Positions 1 to 6,995 of a DNA stretch of 64,000 bases are shown piece by piece. Each line of letters starts with the position of its first letter. Positions within the stretch are counted from its first letter, which is position 1. The position numbers were made by a program, and so were the translations under genes. Below the pieces are notes generated by a model. That model worked only from the letters and a program-made list of their open reading frames with translations, did no database searches and had not been told where the DNA came from. This DNA comes from Bacillus mesophilus (GTDB lineage: Bacteria; Bacillota; Bacilli; Bacillales; SA4): the NCBI RefSeq assembly GCF_011008845.1, contig NZ_JAAIWM010000001.1, forward strand, positions 558,001-622,000. The letters are read 5' to 3'.

Positions 1-45
1 TCAAAGAAGTATTGGCATAATATTGTAAAGATATATAATATAAAA

Positions 46-81
46 ACGCTAAGGTGATTGTTACCTTAGTGTTTTTTCTTT
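46..81 (+). terminator. Rho-independent terminator
   Basis: A 10-bp stem (46-55 with 63-72, one G-T pair) around a 7-nt loop is followed by a T-rich tract. It would end rightward transcription from a gene lying off the left edge of the window; the A-rich left flank could also let it work leftward. Confidence 0.7.
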
Positions 82-242
82 TCTTACCAGTCTTCTCCCA
101 GCAAAAACTATTTAACAAGAGTATCAACTTCATGCCCCTGCCAAAAGATTCACTATATTCTTTATAATGTTAAATTTTTCATACCATGCATGATTATCCT
201 TTTATTGGAAAATATATCATTAAAACAATAGGAGGAATACAT

Positions 243-791
243 ATGACAAGTATCGTAGAGGCGGTTAAGGATTTATTGCAAACAAATTTTGATAATGAAC
301 CCAAAGCCCCCCTTCATGTTGGTGAGGTTATGAGTTGTTGGATGTATTTAGCATTAATGGATGAAGCAACCATTTACTTACAAATTGGTATTAATACAAC
401 AAATGATGATGAAGTAAGAAAACTTTTAATTGATAGCATGAAGCAATGCTCAACTCAAGCTAATCGATTTAAAGACCTTATGAGAAAAGAAGGAATACAC
501 CAACCTCCAACAAGTGAACCACGCCCAGATTCAGAGCCAAACTCAGTGCCATTAGGAGCTAAGCTAACAGATGAGGAAATCATGAATGGATTAAGTTTAA
601 AAACGGCAACAGCAGTTATTCATTGTGCCACTGCTGCCAGCCAAGCTATTAGAGTAGATATTGGAGCAGCCTTTACACATTGTTTGTTAGAAAAGCTTAA
701 ATTCGGAGCATCTTTGAGAGAAGCAATGAGAAAAAGAGGTTGGATTAAAGTGCCACCCTATTATTATCCACCAGGAGCACCTAAACACTAG
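243..791 (+). CDS. DUF3231 family protein (ferritin-like)
   Basis: A 182-aa protein of the DUF3231 family, which is common in spore-forming Bacillaceae and thought to have a ferritin-like helical fold; its function is unknown. The recognisable parts are the N-terminal APLHVGEV segment, a middle proline-rich linker (QPPTSEPRPDSEPNSVP) followed by GAKLTDEEI, and the C-terminal GWIKVPPYYYPPG tail. It is a single-domain member; longer family members carry the domain twice. The ATG at 243 is preferred over the in-frame ATG at 186 because a TAGGAGGAA ribosome binding site lies just upstream of it. The gene stands alone between two terminators, and its stop codon lies inside the downstream one. Confidence 0.75.
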   Translation: MTSIVEAVKDLLQTNFDNEPKAPLHVGEVMSCWMYLALMDEATIYLQIGINTTNDDEVRKLLIDSMKQCSTQANRFKDLMRKEGIHQPPTSEPRPDSEPNSVPLGAKLTDEEIMNGLSLKTATAVIHCATAASQAIRVDIGAAFTHCLLEKLKFGASLREAMRKRGWIKVPPYYYPPGAPKH

Positions 792-802
792 GTGCTCTTT
801 TT
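775..802 (+). terminator. Terminator overlapping the DUF3231 stop codon
   Basis: GAGCACCT (775-782) pairs perfectly with AGGTGCTC (790-797) across a 7-nt loop and is followed by TTTTT. The left arm encodes the last residues of the DUF3231 protein, and the stop codon (789-791) lies at the loop/right-arm junction. Confidence 0.85.
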
Positions 803-1094
803 ATATTTACAATCAACCTATAAATCCCTTCTGGTCCTTCCTTCACAGTGTAAACATCATTAACAAATCCTTGTATTCAATGTCCTTTACACTTAGTCCT
901 CGTAAAAAAAGAAAATATAAATATTGCATAGAAACCTCTTTCTTACAAATACACATTTTACTGTTGGTTTTTTAGAAGTTTTGTAGGTTTTTCACTAATT
1001 TTGACGAATGCGTTTTACCTATTACTCTATTGTGTATAATATATCTAAATTAGTCAGATGGTATGACAATTCAATATGCAAGGGATAGAAGTTA
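803..1094. other. Intergenic region, nothing coding seen
   Basis: About 290 bp of AT-rich sequence with no supported gene. A TATAAT hexamer at 1035-1040 could be the -10 box of the Spo0E-like gene that follows, but no good -35 box lies at the right distance; a TTGACG at 1001-1006 is too far away. Confidence 0.5.
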
Positions 1095-1256
1095 ATGCTA
1101 GAATTATTAATTGAAGAAAAAAGAGCAGAAATGATTGGTTTAGCTATGAAACTTGGTTTTACAGCTAAAGAAACAGTCGCATGTAGTCAAGAATTAGATG
1201 AATTAATACATAGAAAACTTACTTCCTTCCCCGCTATGGTGCTTAGTGGGATTTAG
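1095..1256 (+). CDS. Spo0E-like aspartyl-phosphate phosphatase (small)
   Basis: A 53-aa protein with the Spo0E-like signature: an N-terminal helix ending in EEKRAEMIGLAMKLG, then a CSQELDELIHR helix. In this family the SQELD motif contacts and dephosphorylates Spo0A-P or a related response regulator, so the family usually holds back entry into sporulation. The length matches the short Spo0E/YnzD/YisI-type members. The start is the ATG at 1095, behind a weak GGGAT-type site; an internal ATG at codon 13 would cut into the first helix. The gene is monocistronic, with a terminator 22 nt downstream. The family call is seen in the sequence; the actual target is inference. Confidence 0.8.
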   Translation: MLELLIEEKRAEMIGLAMKLGFTAKETVACSQELDELIHRKLTSFPAMVLSGI

Positions 1257-1277
1257 TAGGTAAAACGGTGATCTGTA

Positions 1278-1310
1278 ATGACTTATCTGAACATGGATGG
1301 GTCATTTTTA
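1278..1310 (+). terminator. Terminator of the Spo0E-like gene
   Basis: A 10-bp stem, 1278-1287 with 1296-1305 including two G-T pairs, with an 8-nt loop followed by TTTTT. Confidence 0.65.
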
Positions 1311-1364
1311 TGGTTGTTTTCATGCAAACACATAAGACGTTATTAACATTTCCTATAGAGACAA

Positions 1365-1391
1365 AGAGAGACTACTAGTCGTAGTCTCTCT
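1365..1391 (-). terminator. Hairpin after the DUF418/DUF2157/GDYXXLXY operon
   Basis: An 11-bp perfect stem (1365-1375 with 1381-1391) with a 5-nt loop lies directly after the stop codon of the last gene of the leftward operon. The T-tract is short, so termination strength is uncertain. Confidence 0.55.
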
Positions 1392-1393
1392 CT

Positions 1394-1906
1394 TTATGGT
1401 GTTATCATTTCAAGTCGATCGATCTTCATTTGACCCCATGGAGCTATTTTTATATACGCTTCCATATTACCGCGCTGCTCTTCTAACTCTTTACCGGTAC
1501 CTTCTGGAATGAAATAACGCTCAAGGCCGTATTCGATAAACAGTTCATCCTCATCAAAATCATAGATGTAGCGACCTTTTAAAGTAACTTGATGATCCTC
1601 AAGCTCTGGTTCTTTTGTACTAACAGTAATCGCCTGATAATATTCGCCTTCTTGCTCTAATACTACATATACCTGTTGCTCATACGCTAATTCTTCAGAA
1701 TCAATATAAAGTTTTTTTGGAATGGTTGAGATCGAGTATTGCAGAACGACATAGTCCCCGTAGAATATATCTCTAGGGTCCACAGGTTCTGTCTTCAAAC
1801 GAATCTCCTTTCCAAACCAATCTATTGCATAAAAAGATGCTGACATAACTAGAAGGAGCATTACCTGTAAAAGAACGACTACGTAAAAAAGAGTTCGCTT
1901 AGTCAT
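1394..1906 (-). CDS. GDYXXLXY membrane-anchored protein
   Basis: A 170-aa protein with one N-terminal membrane segment (about residues 5-28) and an exported beta-rich domain carrying the family signature GDYVVLQY (about residues 50-57). GDYXXLXY proteins are a bacterial family of unknown function typically encoded next to DUF2157 membrane proteins, as here. Its start overlaps the end of the DUF2157 gene by 8 nt, so the two are probably translationally coupled. It is the last gene of a three-gene leftward operon. The extracytoplasmic position of the domain is inferred from the single N-terminal anchor. Confidence 0.7.
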   Translation of the reverse strand: MTKRTLFYVVVLLQVMLLLVMSASFYAIDWFGKEIRLKTEPVDPRDIFYGDYVVLQYSISTIPKKLYIDSEELAYEQQVYVVLEQEGEYYQAITVSTKEPELEDHQVTLKGRYIYDFDEDELFIEYGLERYFIPEGTGKELEEQRGNMEAYIKIAPWGQMKIDRLEMITP

Positions 1907-3098
1907 GTCTCTTCACCCCTTTTACAAGTTGACGTCTTCGTTTTTCTAACAACCAGCTTAAGATAAATAATATAATTCCCCCTAGTAAGAAGAAAATTGA
2001 TTTTGGCATAAAATCCCAAGCCAGTTGAATATAACCAATGAAAGCACTTAGTAAAAATAACATCGTCCCAAACGTTGCTTTTTCTGTAAGTTCTTCTCGA
2101 TATCCAATCACTAAGAGACTAATAGAATAGATAAACAGAAGGAGCATATATAGTACATCGACCATGACTCCAACATAAAAGACAGGTAAATATAATAGGA
2201 GATCGGTAACATCTAAACTCTTCTTCTTTAACCAATAAAATAATCCGAAAAGGATGACTAGAATAAATGGATAAACGGTTAATCCATTTGTATTAATACC
2301 TTCATATTGTAAAAAAGAATCAAACGTGAAAATGGTAAAAATAGATACAAGAATCGCACTGATCTGCATAAACAATTGAATGGGCCTTTTTATTTGATCC
2401 TTTTTTAGCCACTCACTCATCACATATAAAGCTAAAAAGAATATAAACAATACATGATAATTCCACTCTTCACTTATTACAAGAAACAAAGCTGTCAGCG
2501 AATAAGAAAAGGAGAAAAGCACACTAATGATTGTATGTGGGCGGTGATAAACGAAATGCCCTACTCCAAAAAATAATAAAAGTGCGAGAATGTAGCTAAA
2601 CGCTGAGAACTGAAACATAGTATATAATTGTCCTACTGTAATAATTGCCATAGTTACGATGAGTAGGAACTTACTTTTCCAAAGTTGAACAACCAATAAA
2701 CCTGCAAGTGCCCATATTATAAAGGCCCTAGCATCATAGGATTGAAAATGATACATCTGACCGAGCAAAAAAATGCCTGCCCCAAACGAAATTATTCCAA
2801 TTCCTAACAGGCTATTACCTATTCGCTCATTACCGTTTCTATGTGCACGCTCACCAGCTAGGTAAAACCCACTCATAACGATAATGATAATGAATACGCG
2901 AACCAAATCATGAATACCGTCCCAGTTAGATGCAATAAACGATAAGATCCCTAATCCAATTAGGATACTTGCGAATACTGGGAGCAAATTTGATGTCTGT
3001 TCCTTTTTATAACGATTTACTATTTGTTCATATTGATCCTCACTAATTAGCTCATCTCTGACCCACTTTCTACCTTCTTTTTCAACCCACTTTCTCAT
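1899..3098 (-). CDS. DUF2157 domain membrane protein
   Basis: A 399-aa protein. The cytoplasmic N-terminus of about 40 residues (KWVRDELISEDQYEQIVNRY) is typical of DUF2157, and is followed by about a dozen hydrophobic segments to near the C-terminus, which ends in a basic tail. Family function is unknown. It overlaps the upstream DUF418 gene by one base and the downstream GDYXXLXY gene by eight bases, so the three should be made together. The charged N-terminal domain followed by a polytopic membrane part is the only functional hint. Confidence 0.7.
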   Translation of the reverse strand: MRKWVEKEGRKWVRDELISEDQYEQIVNRYKKEQTSNLLPVFASILIGLGILSFIASNWDGIHDLVRVFIIIIVMSGFYLAGERAHRNGNERIGNSLLGIGIISFGAGIFLLGQMYHFQSYDARAFIIWALAGLLVVQLWKSKFLLIVTMAIITVGQLYTMFQFSAFSYILALLLFFGVGHFVYHRPHTIISVLFSFSYSLTALFLVISEEWNYHVLFIFFLALYVMSEWLKKDQIKRPIQLFMQISAILVSIFTIFTFDSFLQYEGINTNGLTVYPFILVILFGLFYWLKKKSLDVTDLLLYLPVFYVGVMVDVLYMLLLFIYSISLLVIGYREELTEKATFGTMLFLLSAFIGYIQLAWDFMPKSIFFLLGGIILFILSWLLEKRRRQLVKGVKRHD

Positions 3099-4282
3099 CA
3101 GCCTTCCCTCCTTTTAAATGGTTGAACTCGACCATACGTTAAACTTCTCCATACCCATTCAATGGGTCCATATACAAAGTACCTCAACCAAATGTAGCTA
3201 CATATTACCTGACTGATATAGATGAATATTGTGAGTAAAAAAGCTTGGAAATAGGTGATCTCACCATAAAACCCTAGACCGTATCCATAAAAAATGGTTG
3301 TACAGATTATAGATTGAAGTAAGTAGTTAGATAGCGACAATCTTCCAACATATGAAAAAGGCTTTAAAATGGTATGCCAGAAACTTTTCTCCATCAATAA
3401 AACAATCGAGGTAGCATAAAAGAGCGCTAGTGCTGGACCTCCGATTGCGTCTTGAATATACTCCGTAGCAACATTCTTTGTCGTCAAATAAGGAAGTAGT
3501 TTAGTTGGCACTGCAGTCACCAGCGAGATGCCCCACATAACCCAGATCATTTTTTTATGTTCCTTACTATTTTTAAACCAGTTTACCTTTGCCACATAAG
3601 CACCAAGTAAGAATAATGGAAGAAGCGAAATCAAAAGGAAAAATGCGGATTCAAAGTTATTAACAAAAAAGTAATCAGTTACTCTCTGTGATGTCGCTTC
3701 AAAAAAAGTCCCGTACTTATAATGTTGAAAAGACTCTTCAATCATCATTTCATTTCGGGGCAACTGAGCGTTTTCCGGTGAAAAAATGGAAAGTAGTAAT
3801 AATAACCCACTTAAAAGAACAGCAGGGACTAATAAAATAGAAAGACTAGTAATGAACAAGCCCTTAGGACTCGCTTGATAAAACAAAAGTAGGATTCCTC
3901 CGATTAAGGCATATGTTATTAGAATATCTCCATGCCATATTAGCGTAGCATGAATGATACCGATCACAAGTAATACAATTAGACGTCTCATATATAATCG
4001 CTTATAGGAATGTCCCTTTGCTTTTGCCCGGTCTAGAAAAATAATCATTCCAAAGCCGAATAAAAATGAAAAAAGGGTATAAAAGCTTGCCTGCGCAAAA
4101 ATATCAATTAAACTGGTAATCCATGAATCCAGTGCAGATTCGTGGTCTAGAGTTCCTAAATATAAGGCAGGTGAATGGAAGGAAGACATATTGACAAGAA
4201 ATATTCCAAGAATGGCAAAACCACGAATCACATCAATAGATTGCATTCTTTCATGATCAGAAATTGGATTTGTATTTAGCAT
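3098..4282 (-). CDS. DUF418 domain membrane protein (YeiB-like)
   Basis: A 394-aa polytopic membrane protein beginning with the characteristic IDVIRGFAILGIFLVNM segment of the YeiB/DUF418 family and having about ten membrane segments. A C-terminal half (VGRLSLSNYLLQSIICT and beyond) also matches DUF418. Relatives are related to heparan-alpha-glucosaminide acetyltransferase-type membrane acyltransferases, but no substrate is established. It is the first gene of the leftward operon with DUF2157 and GDYXXLXY proteins; the ATG at 4280-4282 follows a GGAG site. Confidence 0.75.
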   Translation of the reverse strand: MLNTNPISDHERMQSIDVIRGFAILGIFLVNMSSFHSPALYLGTLDHESALDSWITSLIDIFAQASFYTLFSFLFGFGMIIFLDRAKAKGHSYKRLYMRRLIVLLVIGIIHATLIWHGDILITYALIGGILLLFYQASPKGLFITSLSILLVPAVLLSGLLLLLSIFSPENAQLPRNEMMIEESFQHYKYGTFFEATSQRVTDYFFVNNFESAFFLLISLLPLFLLGAYVAKVNWFKNSKEHKKMIWVMWGISLVTAVPTKLLPYLTTKNVATEYIQDAIGGPALALFYATSIVLLMEKSFWHTILKPFSYVGRLSLSNYLLQSIICTTIFYGYGLGFYGEITYFQAFLLTIFIYISQVICSYIWLRYFVYGPIEWVWRSLTYGRVQPFKRREG

Positions 4283-4366
4283 TATTAATCTCCATTTTAT
4301 TTTATAGGTGTCTCATTCTATTATACTTCGTTATTGCTAATATTTGCTAATTAATCCGTCTTGTAA

Positions 4367-4393
4367 ACAAAAACGGGCTTTTATCATAGGATA
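4367..4393 (+). promoter_or_regulatory. Sigma-K-type promoter of the gerP operon
   Basis: AC at 4367-4368, a 16-bp spacer, then CATAGGATA at 4385-4393 match the sigma-K consensus (AC, 16-17 bp, CATA-N3-TA). It lies 33 bp before the gerPA ATG. gerP operons are known to be transcribed in the mother cell by sigma-K polymerase. Confidence 0.75.
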
Positions 4394-4426
4394 TCCCATG
4401 GAATTCTTTTATAAAGGGTGTTTTGT

Positions 4427-4648
4427 ATGCCAGCAATTGTAGGTGCAGTAAAAGTTATAAGTATCGGGGCTTCAAGTGTCTTTAATATTGGGGATGTATT
4501 TATGATTACCCCTACTTCAACAGCAAAAACCTTTTCTGGAGCTGGTTCCTTTAATACAGGAGATGGTCTTCGCGTTATAAATAATCAAAGTGCAACCAAT
4601 ACCCAGGACTCTGATGTGGTTGACCAGCCAGTAGTTGATTTAGCGTAA
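4427..4648 (+). CDS. gerPA: Spore germination protein GerPA
   Basis: A 73-aa protein of the GerPA/GerPF family: N-terminal [10 protein letters not shown], central [13 protein letters not shown] and GAGSFNTGD, acidic C-terminus. GerP proteins are made late in the mother cell, assemble in the spore coat and are needed for nutrient germinants to pass through the coat to the inner-membrane receptors. I chose the ATG at 4427, which gives the usual MPAIVG start; the in-frame GTG at 4418 overlaps the AAAGGGTG ribosome binding site. It is the first gene of gerPA-F. The gene-order assignment separates it from the similar gerPF. Confidence 0.9.
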   Translation: MPAIVGAVKVISIGASSVFNIGDVFMITPTSTAKTFSGAGSFNTGDGLRVINNQSATNTQDSDVVDQPVVDLA

Positions 4649-4659
4649 AGGAGGATACT

Positions 4660-4875
4660 ATGAACTTCTATATCCATCAAAATATAAATATAAATATGTT
4701 GAAGGTTGGGAGTGTTTCAAACTCCTCAGTTCTTCAAATCGGGAGTGCAGGTTTGATAAAGCCTTTATCAAATCTATATAATACAGGTGGTTTTAAGGAA
4801 CCAGCTCCAGTAGCCGGTTCTCCAGGCGGAGCTCTTGAAGGACCTGTCGTACCACTTACACCTCCCACATCCTAA
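4660..4875 (+). CDS. gerPB: Spore germination protein GerPB
   Basis: A 71-aa protein with the GerPB pattern: N-terminal MNFYIHQNI, then LKVGSVSNSSVLQIGSAG, a motif repeated in GerPD and GerPE, and a proline-rich C-terminus. Structural protein of the inner spore coat acting with the other GerP proteins in germinant access. AAAGGAGG lies 6 nt before the start, and the gene begins 11 nt after gerPA. The SNSSV-QIG element recurs in gerPE, suggesting that the small GerP proteins share one building block. Confidence 0.88.
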   Translation: MNFYIHQNININMLKVGSVSNSSVLQIGSAGLIKPLSNLYNTGGFKEPAPVAGSPGGALEGPVVPLTPPTS

Positions 4876-4988
4876 TTCTTACTATTTTATCTAGGCATTC
4901 ACCCATTTCATCTTTCAACATATGATAAAGAATAAACCGTGGACTTCGTATGTTACGCTATTCTGAATTGAAAAGGGTGAGAAGTTAT

Positions 4989-5615
4989 ATGTATTACAAC
5001 CAATATGATTTGACCGGATATTTTCAACAAATCAATCAGTATATTCAACACCAGCAAACCGAGATTACTAGCCTCCAAAAATCAGTTCAAGCCCTTCAGG
5101 CAGAACTAAAAGAACTAAAAACAAAGCCTACAACCAATATCGAGAAGATTGAATATAAGTTTGATCAATTAAAGGTGGAAACATTAGAAGGTACGTTAAA
5201 TATTGGATTAAACCCTTATAATACAGACCAGGTCGAAGAGTTTGCTGTTAATCAAGGGGCTATGAATGTACCTCAAACACCTCAATTCAATCCACAGATA
5301 CAGGAAAGAATTCGCCAGTCCATACATGAGCATCTGGAGGAAAATGGCTATCGGACCATTCAGGAAATTGAACAAAAATTAGGAATTCCTCCAAATGAAT
5401 CCTATTATGATTTTATGATTGAAGATGTAAAGAGACAGCTTGATGGTCGGATTACCTATTATATAGAACAAACTCCATCGCAGCACTGGGGTACTGAAGA
5501 GCGTTCAGGCCAAGCCACTGAACAAATTACCCAGAAGCTAAAATATGACATAGAGCAAGCATTCGTGGCTTTTATTCAACATCTACCTAATGAATGGAAG
5601 GGTGAAAAAAGATGA
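4989..5615 (+). CDS. gerPC: Spore germination protein GerPC
   Basis: A 208-aa protein, the largest GerP component and close to the length known for B. subtilis (about 205 aa). Residues 10-50 form a coiled coil (QINQYIQHQQTEITSLQKSV), followed by GTLNIGLNP and an amphipathic C-terminal half. The in-frame ATG at 4950 is rejected because AAAAGGGTGAGAAG precedes the ATG at 4989 and gives the usual MYYNQYDL start. Its stop overlaps the gerPD start in an ATGA. A 113-nt gap after gerPB shows no strong hairpin. Confidence 0.88.
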   Translation: MYYNQYDLTGYFQQINQYIQHQQTEITSLQKSVQALQAELKELKTKPTTNIEKIEYKFDQLKVETLEGTLNIGLNPYNTDQVEEFAVNQGAMNVPQTPQFNPQIQERIRQSIHEHLEENGYRTIQEIEQKLGIPPNESYYDFMIEDVKRQLDGRITYYIEQTPSQHWGTEERSGQATEQITQKLKYDIEQAFVAFIQHLPNEWKGEKR

Positions 5616-5782
5616 ATTTCACGGTCGTAAATAAAGGAATTCAGGTAGGGCACATAAAAGTGGTGGGCGTATCATCCTCTTCTGTCTTTCTGATCGGTGA
5701 CACAGAAACAATAGCTCTTTCATCCACATTTGATACACCACCTGAATCGCTCATTATTGGACCATTTGTACCATTAAAATAA
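5612..5782 (+). CDS. gerPD: Spore germination protein GerPD
   Basis: A 56-aa protein: MNFTVVNKGIQVGHIKV, then VVGVSSSSVFLIGDTETI and a C-terminus ending IIGPFVPLK. Length and composition fit GerPD (about 58 aa in B. subtilis), and it occupies the gerPD position between gerPC and gerPE. Start and gerPC stop overlap by four bases (ATGA), pointing to translational coupling. Its stop codon overlaps the AAGGAGG ribosome binding site of gerPE. Easily missed because of its size. Confidence 0.88.
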   Translation: MNFTVVNKGIQVGHIKVVGVSSSSVFLIGDTETIALSSTFDTPPESLIIGPFVPLK

Positions 5783-5797
5783 GGAGGGCCAAACCTC

Positions 5798-6163
5798 ATG
5801 TATCGTCGAACCTCTATTGTACCCAACATCTATATAAACTCATTGGCCTTTAGTTCTGTCTTTGAGATCGGTGATGCGGATACTATCCAAGCGAACTCAA
5901 GGGCAATAGCCGTTCAAAGGCAATTTCCTTTATTTGTAGAAGGAGAAGCTGATTTTTCTGATTATCAAATTTTTTCAGAGCCTATTCCAAGCCCAGATCC
6001 AGATGAAACAGTCTCGACAACGTTTATTCACGAAAACCCTGTTATTAAAGTACAGTCAATGTATGTGATTGGTGTCTCCAATTCATCTGTTATTCAAGTT
6101 GGTTCTTCAAGAAGTGTTAACGCTGAGGCGAGAGTAAAGCATATACGCCAACTTCTAGATTAA
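5798..6163 (+). CDS. gerPE: Spore germination protein GerPE
   Basis: A 121-aa protein with two copies of the GerP building block: INSLAFSSVFEIGDADTI near the N-terminus and YVIGVSNSSVIQVGSSRS near the C-terminus, joined by an acidic, proline-containing linker. Expected role: coat protein of the GerP complex needed for germinant permeability. The start is fixed by the AAGGAGGG site 9 nt upstream, which overlaps the end of gerPD. After it the operon is interrupted by a 133-nt gap holding a second sigma-K-type promoter. Confidence 0.88.
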   Translation: MYRRTSIVPNIYINSLAFSSVFEIGDADTIQANSRAIAVQRQFPLFVEGEADFSDYQIFSEPIPSPDPDETVSTTFIHENPVIKVQSMYVIGVSNSSVIQVGSSRSVNAEARVKHIRQLLD

Positions 6164-6183
6164 TTTCTTTAAAACTAGGTCGA

Positions 6184-6210
6184 ACCAATCTCCTTTTTCC
6201 ACATAGGCTA
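6184..6210 (+). promoter_or_regulatory. Second sigma-K-type promoter, before gerPF
   Basis: AC at 6184-6185, a 16-bp spacer and CATAGGCTA at 6202-6210 reproduce the layout and almost the sequence of the promoter before gerPA. It lies 86 bp before the gerPF ATG. Confidence 0.6.
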
Positions 6211-6296
6211 TTATATAAGTAATTTGTAGTGTCTAATGGCCACCTTGAAGTCAGTCAAGAGGAAAGGTCGACACTAGGTATAAAGGGTGTACTCTA

Positions 6297-6515
6297 ATGC
6301 CATCAATCGTTGGACCGATTACCATTAACAGTGTTAGCGGAGGCGTCATTAATTTTGGAGACTCTTTAAATATATCGCCAACGAGCTCTTCAAAAACAAA
6401 TGCAGGATCTGGTGCTTTTAATACAGGAGAATGGATTTGTACAAATAACGGAATTAGTGCCACAAATACAATTGATCCTGACCTTAATGATCAGCAAACA
6501 ACGGATGTTAATTAA
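6297..6515 (+). CDS. gerPF: Spore germination protein GerPF
   Basis: A 72-aa protein of the GerPA/GerPF family: MPSIVGPITINSVSGGVINFGD, then GSGAFNTGEW and a NGISATNTIDPDLNDQ tail. Being last in the operon and having SGGVINFGD in place of the SSVFNIGD of the first gene identifies it as gerPF. Predicted to act with GerPA-E in the coat so that germinants reach their receptors. The ATG follows AAAGGGTG. It can probably be transcribed both from the operon promoter and from its own sigma-K-type promoter. Confidence 0.88.
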   Translation: MPSIVGPITINSVSGGVINFGDSLNISPTSSSKTNAGSGAFNTGEWICTNNGISATNTIDPDLNDQQTTDVN

Positions 6516-6600
6516 GATAGTAGAAAAAAGAATTTGTAAAGCGACTCCTTAGATAAAGGAATTCGTTTAGCTTTGACTAGAAAAATAAGTTTGATAGTAC

Positions 6601-6633
6601 AAAAAAGGCTTCCCATGGTGGAAGCCTTTTTTC
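6601..6633. terminator. Bidirectional terminator between gerPF and yisB
   Basis: AAAAAAGGCTTCC (6601-6613) pairs with GGAAGCCTTTTTT (6620-6632). T-tracts on both strands allow it to end gerP transcription from the left and yisB transcription from the right. Confidence 0.85.
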
Positions 6634-6939
6634 TTATCGTCCTTTTTGCTTTCTTTCGTTCGATTTTCTAATTCGCATCAATTTACCAGATGGTTGCTTT
6701 CTGATCCATTTTACAAAACTCATTAGTTTTTCATCCTGCCGTAGGTCTTCAATAGTTGATAAGCGAATCGCCAATTCCTCATTTGTGTAGAGAGCATGAA
6801 TTTGCTTATGACATGGAATACATAAAGTGGCAGTAGCTCCAAACGTTCCGCCTTTTTCTTTAGGGAGAAGATGATGAATGGTCGTTTCAACACCAGTACG
6901 CCCGCATAGCTCACATCGATCCAGCCTCTTCACCTCCAC
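6634..6939 (-). CDS. yisB: HNH endonuclease family protein YisB
   Basis: A 101-aa protein with an HNH/zinc-finger layout: CELCGR (residues 9-14), IHHLLPKEKGG (catalytic His region, about 21-31), then LCIPCHKQIHAL (about 40-51). The two CxxC pairs would bind zinc, and the HH and H residues form the metal-dependent nuclease site. The C-terminus is basic. The same gene lies between sbcC and gerPF in B. subtilis, so the name rests on sequence and position. It follows sbcC by 56 nt and may be co-transcribed with it. Its biological substrate is unknown. Confidence 0.75.
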   Translation of the reverse strand: MEVKRLDRCELCGRTGVETTIHHLLPKEKGGTFGATATLCIPCHKQIHALYTNEELAIRLSTIEDLRQDEKLMSFVKWIRKQPSGKLMRIRKSNERKQKGR

Positions 6940-6995
6940 GAATACAGTAAGTACTATTAATGTACCCAGTGATGATTGGTCTTACAAAAATGATG

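Noticed and set aside
1001..1040. TTGACG and TATAAT as a sigma-A promoter for the Spo0E-like gene.
   Set aside because: The two boxes are 28 bp apart, too far for a sigma-A promoter.
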